This document shows, one piece after another, positions 5,023 to 7,167 of a stretch of DNA of 7,167 bases (its first letter is position 1; each line of letters begins with the position of its first letter). The stretch comes from AC-69 sp050692435 (lineage in GTDB: Bacteria; Actinomycetota; UBA4738; HRBIN12). The notes below the pieces were generated by a model. The model worked only from the letters and a program-made list of their open reading frames with translations, was not told where the DNA came from and ran no database searches. A program made the position numbers and the translations under genes. The DNA lies in contig JBOGVG010000146.1 in the NCBI GenBank assembly GCA_050692435.1, forward strand, positions 1 through 7,167, given 5' to 3'.

Positions 5023-5763
5023 ATGAAGGGTAGAGGACTCGTCGTGGTCCTGTCGTTGGTCATGGCCACGCTGGCCACCGTCGGGGTGTTCATGTACATC
5101 CAGGGCGCGGAGAAAGAGTCGCCCGTTGGGGAGTTGGTCCCGGTCGTCGTCTCGAAAGAGGACATCGCGGCCAACTCAGACCTGAACGTGTTGATCAAGG
5201 ACGACCAGTTCAAGATCATCCAGGTCCCGCAGGTCGCCGTGGTCGACGGCGCCATCACCTCGGTCGATCAGCTGAAGGACAAGCGCAACAGCGTGGCCAT
5301 CCTGGCCGGCGAGCAGATCCCGGTCGCCCGGATCGTGGGCGAGGGAACGGTTCCCGGTGGGATCCTGGGGATCCCGGCGGGTCACGAGGCCATCACCATG
5401 TCCGTTGACGCTCCACGGGCGGTCGCGGGGGCCATCGTCGCCGGCGACAACTTGACGATCTATGGGACCTTCAACAACTTCTCGACTCCGCAGGGGAAGA
5501 AGGTCCCCACCATGACCAGCGTCGTTGTGCCCACCGCCCAGGTGCTGAAGGTGCAGCTGCCGGTCACTGGCGAAAGCGCCCTCGGGGTGGAGCAGACGCA
5601 GCAGACCACCGGAGCGGTGTCCGTGACCTTCGCGCTCACTCCAACGGACGCGCAGAGGTTCGTGTTCACGATGGAGACCGGAACCGTTTGGCTCGGCTTG
5701 CTGCCCCCAGACACCCACGGCGCGCAGCTCAAGCGGATCACGTACGCCCAGGTGGTTAAGTGA
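5023..5763 (+). CDS. cpaB: Flp pilus assembly protein CpaB/RcpC
   Basis: A 246-residue protein with a short N-terminal membrane anchor or signal (about residues 5-26, VVVLSLVMATLATVGVFMYI). An SAF-type domain follows (about 38-104: VPVVVSKEDIAANSDLN through GEQIPVARIVGEG), then the RcpC/CpaB domain (about 118-232: PAGHEAITMSVDAPRAVAGAIVAGDNLTIYGTF, ending TGTVWLGLLPPD). The GxxVxxGDxVDV-like element of the family is represented by GAIVAGDNLTI. In Gram-negatives RcpC works with the outer-membrane secretin RcpA. Actinobacteria have no such secretin, so the protein probably acts at the outer face of the membrane or in the cell wall, possibly gating or binding wall polymers through the SAF domain. 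The start ATG has AGGGGGG about six bases upstream. The stop overlaps the next gene's GTG by four bases (GTGA). Confidence 0.9.
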   Translation: MKGRGLVVVLSLVMATLATVGVFMYIQGAEKESPVGELVPVVVSKEDIAANSDLNVLIKDDQFKIIQVPQVAVVDGAITSVDQLKDKRNSVAILAGEQIPVARIVGEGTVPGGILGIPAGHEAITMSVDAPRAVAGAIVAGDNLTIYGTFNNFSTPQGKKVPTMTSVVVPTAQVLKVQLPVTGESALGVEQTQQTTGAVSVTFALTPTDAQRFVFTMETGTVWLGLLPPDTHGAQLKRITYAQVVK

Positions 5764-6968
5764 TCCAGCAACAGGTGATCGCGGTCGGGACGCCTCAGAC
5801 GTTCCGGGCGGCGCTCGCCCGGTCCCTGGAGGTCGAGCTCGACGCAGTGGGCTGGGTGCAGAGCGTCACCGCGGCCGAGGAGATCCTCGTGGATGCCGAC
5901 AACGCCGCTCACGTCCTGGTGCTCTCACCAGAGGTGAAGGAGCCCGACGCGCTTGGCCTGGCCGAGTTCGTGGGCCGGGCCGCCCCGATGACCGCGATCA
6001 TCGTGGTCCGGGACAAGTCGTGGAACGGGCTCCTTCCGGCGGCCATGCGGGCCGGGATCCGAGACGTGGTGGACCTGACCAAGGGGAGCGAGGAGCTCCG
6101 CGATGCCGTGGAGCGGGCCATCCTTTGGGCTGAGAACCTCAGCAACGTACGGGGACAGGCGGCCGCACGGCCCAAGCACCGCGGCTCGATCATCTCGGTG
6201 TTCGCCTCCAAGGGGGGTGTGGGCAAGACCTTCCTGACCACGAACCTGGCCGCGGCGCTTGCCGACGTCTCGAAGCAGGAGACCGCGGTTGCGGATCTCG
6301 ATGTCGACATGGGGGACGTCTTCTCCTACTTCGGGCGCGAGCCCGTGAAGCAGATGACGGACCTCATCGCCCTCGGCGAGGGGGCCGACCGCGAGGCCGT
6401 GTTCGCGAACGGGACGAAGCTGTACGAGCACCTCTGGGGCTTCGGCGCCGTGCCCGACCCATCCGTGACACCGCCGAGCGGAGAGTCGGTCGGCAAGTTC
6501 CTTCGGGTGCTGCGCAACAACTTCGCGTTCGTCGTAGTCGACGCTTCGGCCGACTACACCGACCTGGCCCTGGCCTGCTTCGACCTGTCGGACGCCATCT
6601 GTCTGGTGACGGCGCTGGACGTCGTGGGGGTCAAGCACCTCTCGAGGGCGCTCGAGACGCTGCTCACGATCGGCCTGCCGCGTGACCGGTTCCGGATCAT
6701 CCTGAACCGAGCCGACAGCCGGGTCGGCCTGGATGCCGGGGACGTGGAGCGGGTCATGAAGCTCCAGGTGGACACCATGATCCCGTCGAGCCGCCTCGTG
6801 CCTACCTGCTTGAACAAGGGACGGCCGGTCGTCCTGGAGGAGCCGGGCTCCGAAGTCTCCGACAGCATTCGCCGGCTGGCCTCGCGGTTCGTCAGTGCAC
6901 CCACGGCTCAGGGGGGCGAGCTCACGCTGACGCCCCCGCAGGGGAAACGCCGGCTCTTCAAGCGGTAG
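5760..6968 (+). CDS. cpaE: CpaE/TadZ pilus-localising ATPase, pseudo-receiver plus MinD/ParA domain
   Basis: A 402-residue cytoplasmic protein with two domains. Residues 5-125 look like a response-regulator receiver fold but lack its catalytic residues: strand 1 lacks the acidic pair (VIAVGTPQ), and the phospho-acceptor strand reads HVLVLSPEV, with Ser-Pro where Asp is expected. A linker leads to a MinD/ParA-type ATPase from about 142. The deviant Walker A is KGGVGKT (151-157), the following helix starts FLTTNLAAALA, DLDVDMGDV (179-187) carries the switch I aspartate, and FVVVD (257-261) is the Walker B strand. ILNRADS (314-320) resembles the nucleotide-base-binding NR/NK element. CpaE/TadZ proteins mark a pole or focus for Tad machine assembly, and degenerate receivers are usual in the family. 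Translation starts at GTG 5760, overlapping cpaB (GTGA), with AGGTGG four bases upstream; no better start is available. It also ends against the cpaF ribosome binding site. Confidence 0.92.
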   Translation: MIQQQVIAVGTPQTFRAALARSLEVELDAVGWVQSVTAAEEILVDADNAAHVLVLSPEVKEPDALGLAEFVGRAAPMTAIIVVRDKSWNGLLPAAMRAGIRDVVDLTKGSEELRDAVERAILWAENLSNVRGQAAARPKHRGSIISVFASKGGVGKTFLTTNLAAALADVSKQETAVADLDVDMGDVFSYFGREPVKQMTDLIALGEGADREAVFANGTKLYEHLWGFGAVPDPSVTPPSGESVGKFLRVLRNNFAFVVVDASADYTDLALACFDLSDAICLVTALDVVGVKHLSRALETLLTIGLPRDRFRIILNRADSRVGLDAGDVERVMKLQVDTMIPSSRLVPTCLNKGRPVVLEEPGSEVSDSIRRLASRFVSAPTAQGGELTLTPPQGKRRLFKR

Positions 6969-6972
6969 GAGG
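6967..6972 (+). promoter_or_regulatory. ribosome binding site of cpaF overlapping the cpaE stop
   Basis: AGGAGG begins inside the TAG stop codon of cpaE (6966-6968) and lies eight bases before the cpaF ATG. It fixes the cpaF start and implies coupled translation of the localising ATPase and the motor ATPase. Confidence 0.8.
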
Positions 6973-6980
6973 ACAACGAC

Positions 6981-7167
6981 ATGTCACTCGCAGATCGATT
7001 GGCAAAAGCAACACCGAAAGACCGGATCGCGGACACGCGAAACCGGGTCCAGGACCGTCTGGTGGAGACGCTCGGGCCCCGCCTCTACGACTCCACGCTC
7101 TCCGACACCGAGCTCGAGGGCATGGTCCATCAGCGCCTCCGCGAGTTGCTGGACGAGGAGGAGGCGG
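6981..7167 (+). CDS. cpaF: CpaF/TadA-type secretion ATPase, N-terminal fragment (3' end outside window)
   Basis: The first 62 codons (plus one base) of a gene cut by the window edge. The visible sequence is MSLADRLAKATPKDRIADTR, then NRVQDRLVETLGPRLYD and LSDTELEGMVHQRLRELLDEEEA. The 'R-x-x-x-x-L-x-x-x-L-G-P-x-L-Y-D...L...L-x-x-x-V...L-x-x-L-L-x-x-E' pattern is that of the N-terminal helical region of CpaF proteins, which precedes the hexameric ATPase core. No Walker motif is in view because it lies further downstream. CpaF/TadA powers Flp pilus extension and retraction at the cytoplasmic membrane. Position right after cpaE supports the call. The first dozen codons are more A-rich than the rest (for example GCA, AAA, GCA, ACA), which may keep the start site free of mRNA structure. 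Confidence 0.85.
   Translation, partial: MSLADRLAKATPKDRIADTRNRVQDRLVETLGPRLYDSTLSDTELEGMVHQRLRELLDEEEA

Noticed and set aside
1..7167. CRISPR array, tRNA, rRNA, insertion sequence or attachment site
   Set aside because: No regularly spaced repeats, no tRNA-like cloverleaf or rRNA stretch recognised, no transposase or integrase frame and no terminal inverted repeats were seen by eye.

Overview
The window is high-GC DNA (by eye roughly two-thirds G+C) with tightly packed, overlapping genes, strong G/C preference at third codon positions and GGAGG-type ribosome binding sites. Together with a tad locus in the order flp, tadE, tadE/G-like, cpaB, cpaE/tadZ, cpaF, this points to an actinobacterium (Actinomycetota), possibly an uncultured soil or aquatic lineage. 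This placement comes from gene order and base composition, not from a marker gene.

Left part (1-2874): the window opens inside the C-terminal DNA-binding domain of a LuxR/NarL-type regulator. Its stop codon overlaps the start of a polytopic membrane protein resembling GT87 (DUF2029) polyprenol-phosphate-dependent glycosyltransferases. On the opposite strand, converging on it and overlapping it by 97 bp, lies a second large GT-C-like membrane protein of the kind usually annotated only as hypothetical.

Middle (2875-3051): an AT-richer, apparently non-coding divergent region separates the minus-strand membrane protein from the plus-strand pilus operon. It holds an imperfect dyad, a small hairpin, weak promoter-like elements and a very good ribosome binding site for the pilin.

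Right part (3052-7167): a Tad (tight adherence / Flp pilus) operon. It encodes a Flp pilin with a class III prepilin cleavage motif, a TadE pseudopilin, a TadE/G-like membrane-anchored protein with a cysteine-rich exported domain, the periplasmic/cell-wall-side CpaB/RcpC protein, the CpaE/TadZ MinD-like localisation ATPase with a degenerate receiver domain, and the first 62 codons of the CpaF/TadA secretion ATPase, cut by the window edge. The genes are mostly overlapping or nearly so, except after flp and before cpaB, where perfect GC-rich hairpins sit in the gaps. Pilin would be threaded out by a CpaF-driven machine placed by CpaE, with TadE and the TadE/G-like protein as minor or accessory surface components. 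The prepilin peptidase and the TadB/TadC platform proteins are not in the window; the latter are expected just downstream.

I see no evidence for a wholly new system. The items most worth a second look are a compact G-quadruplex motif inside the tadE/G-like gene, the hairpin cluster between flp and tadE, the cysteine-rich exported domains, and the antisense overlap of the two glycosyltransferase-like genes.
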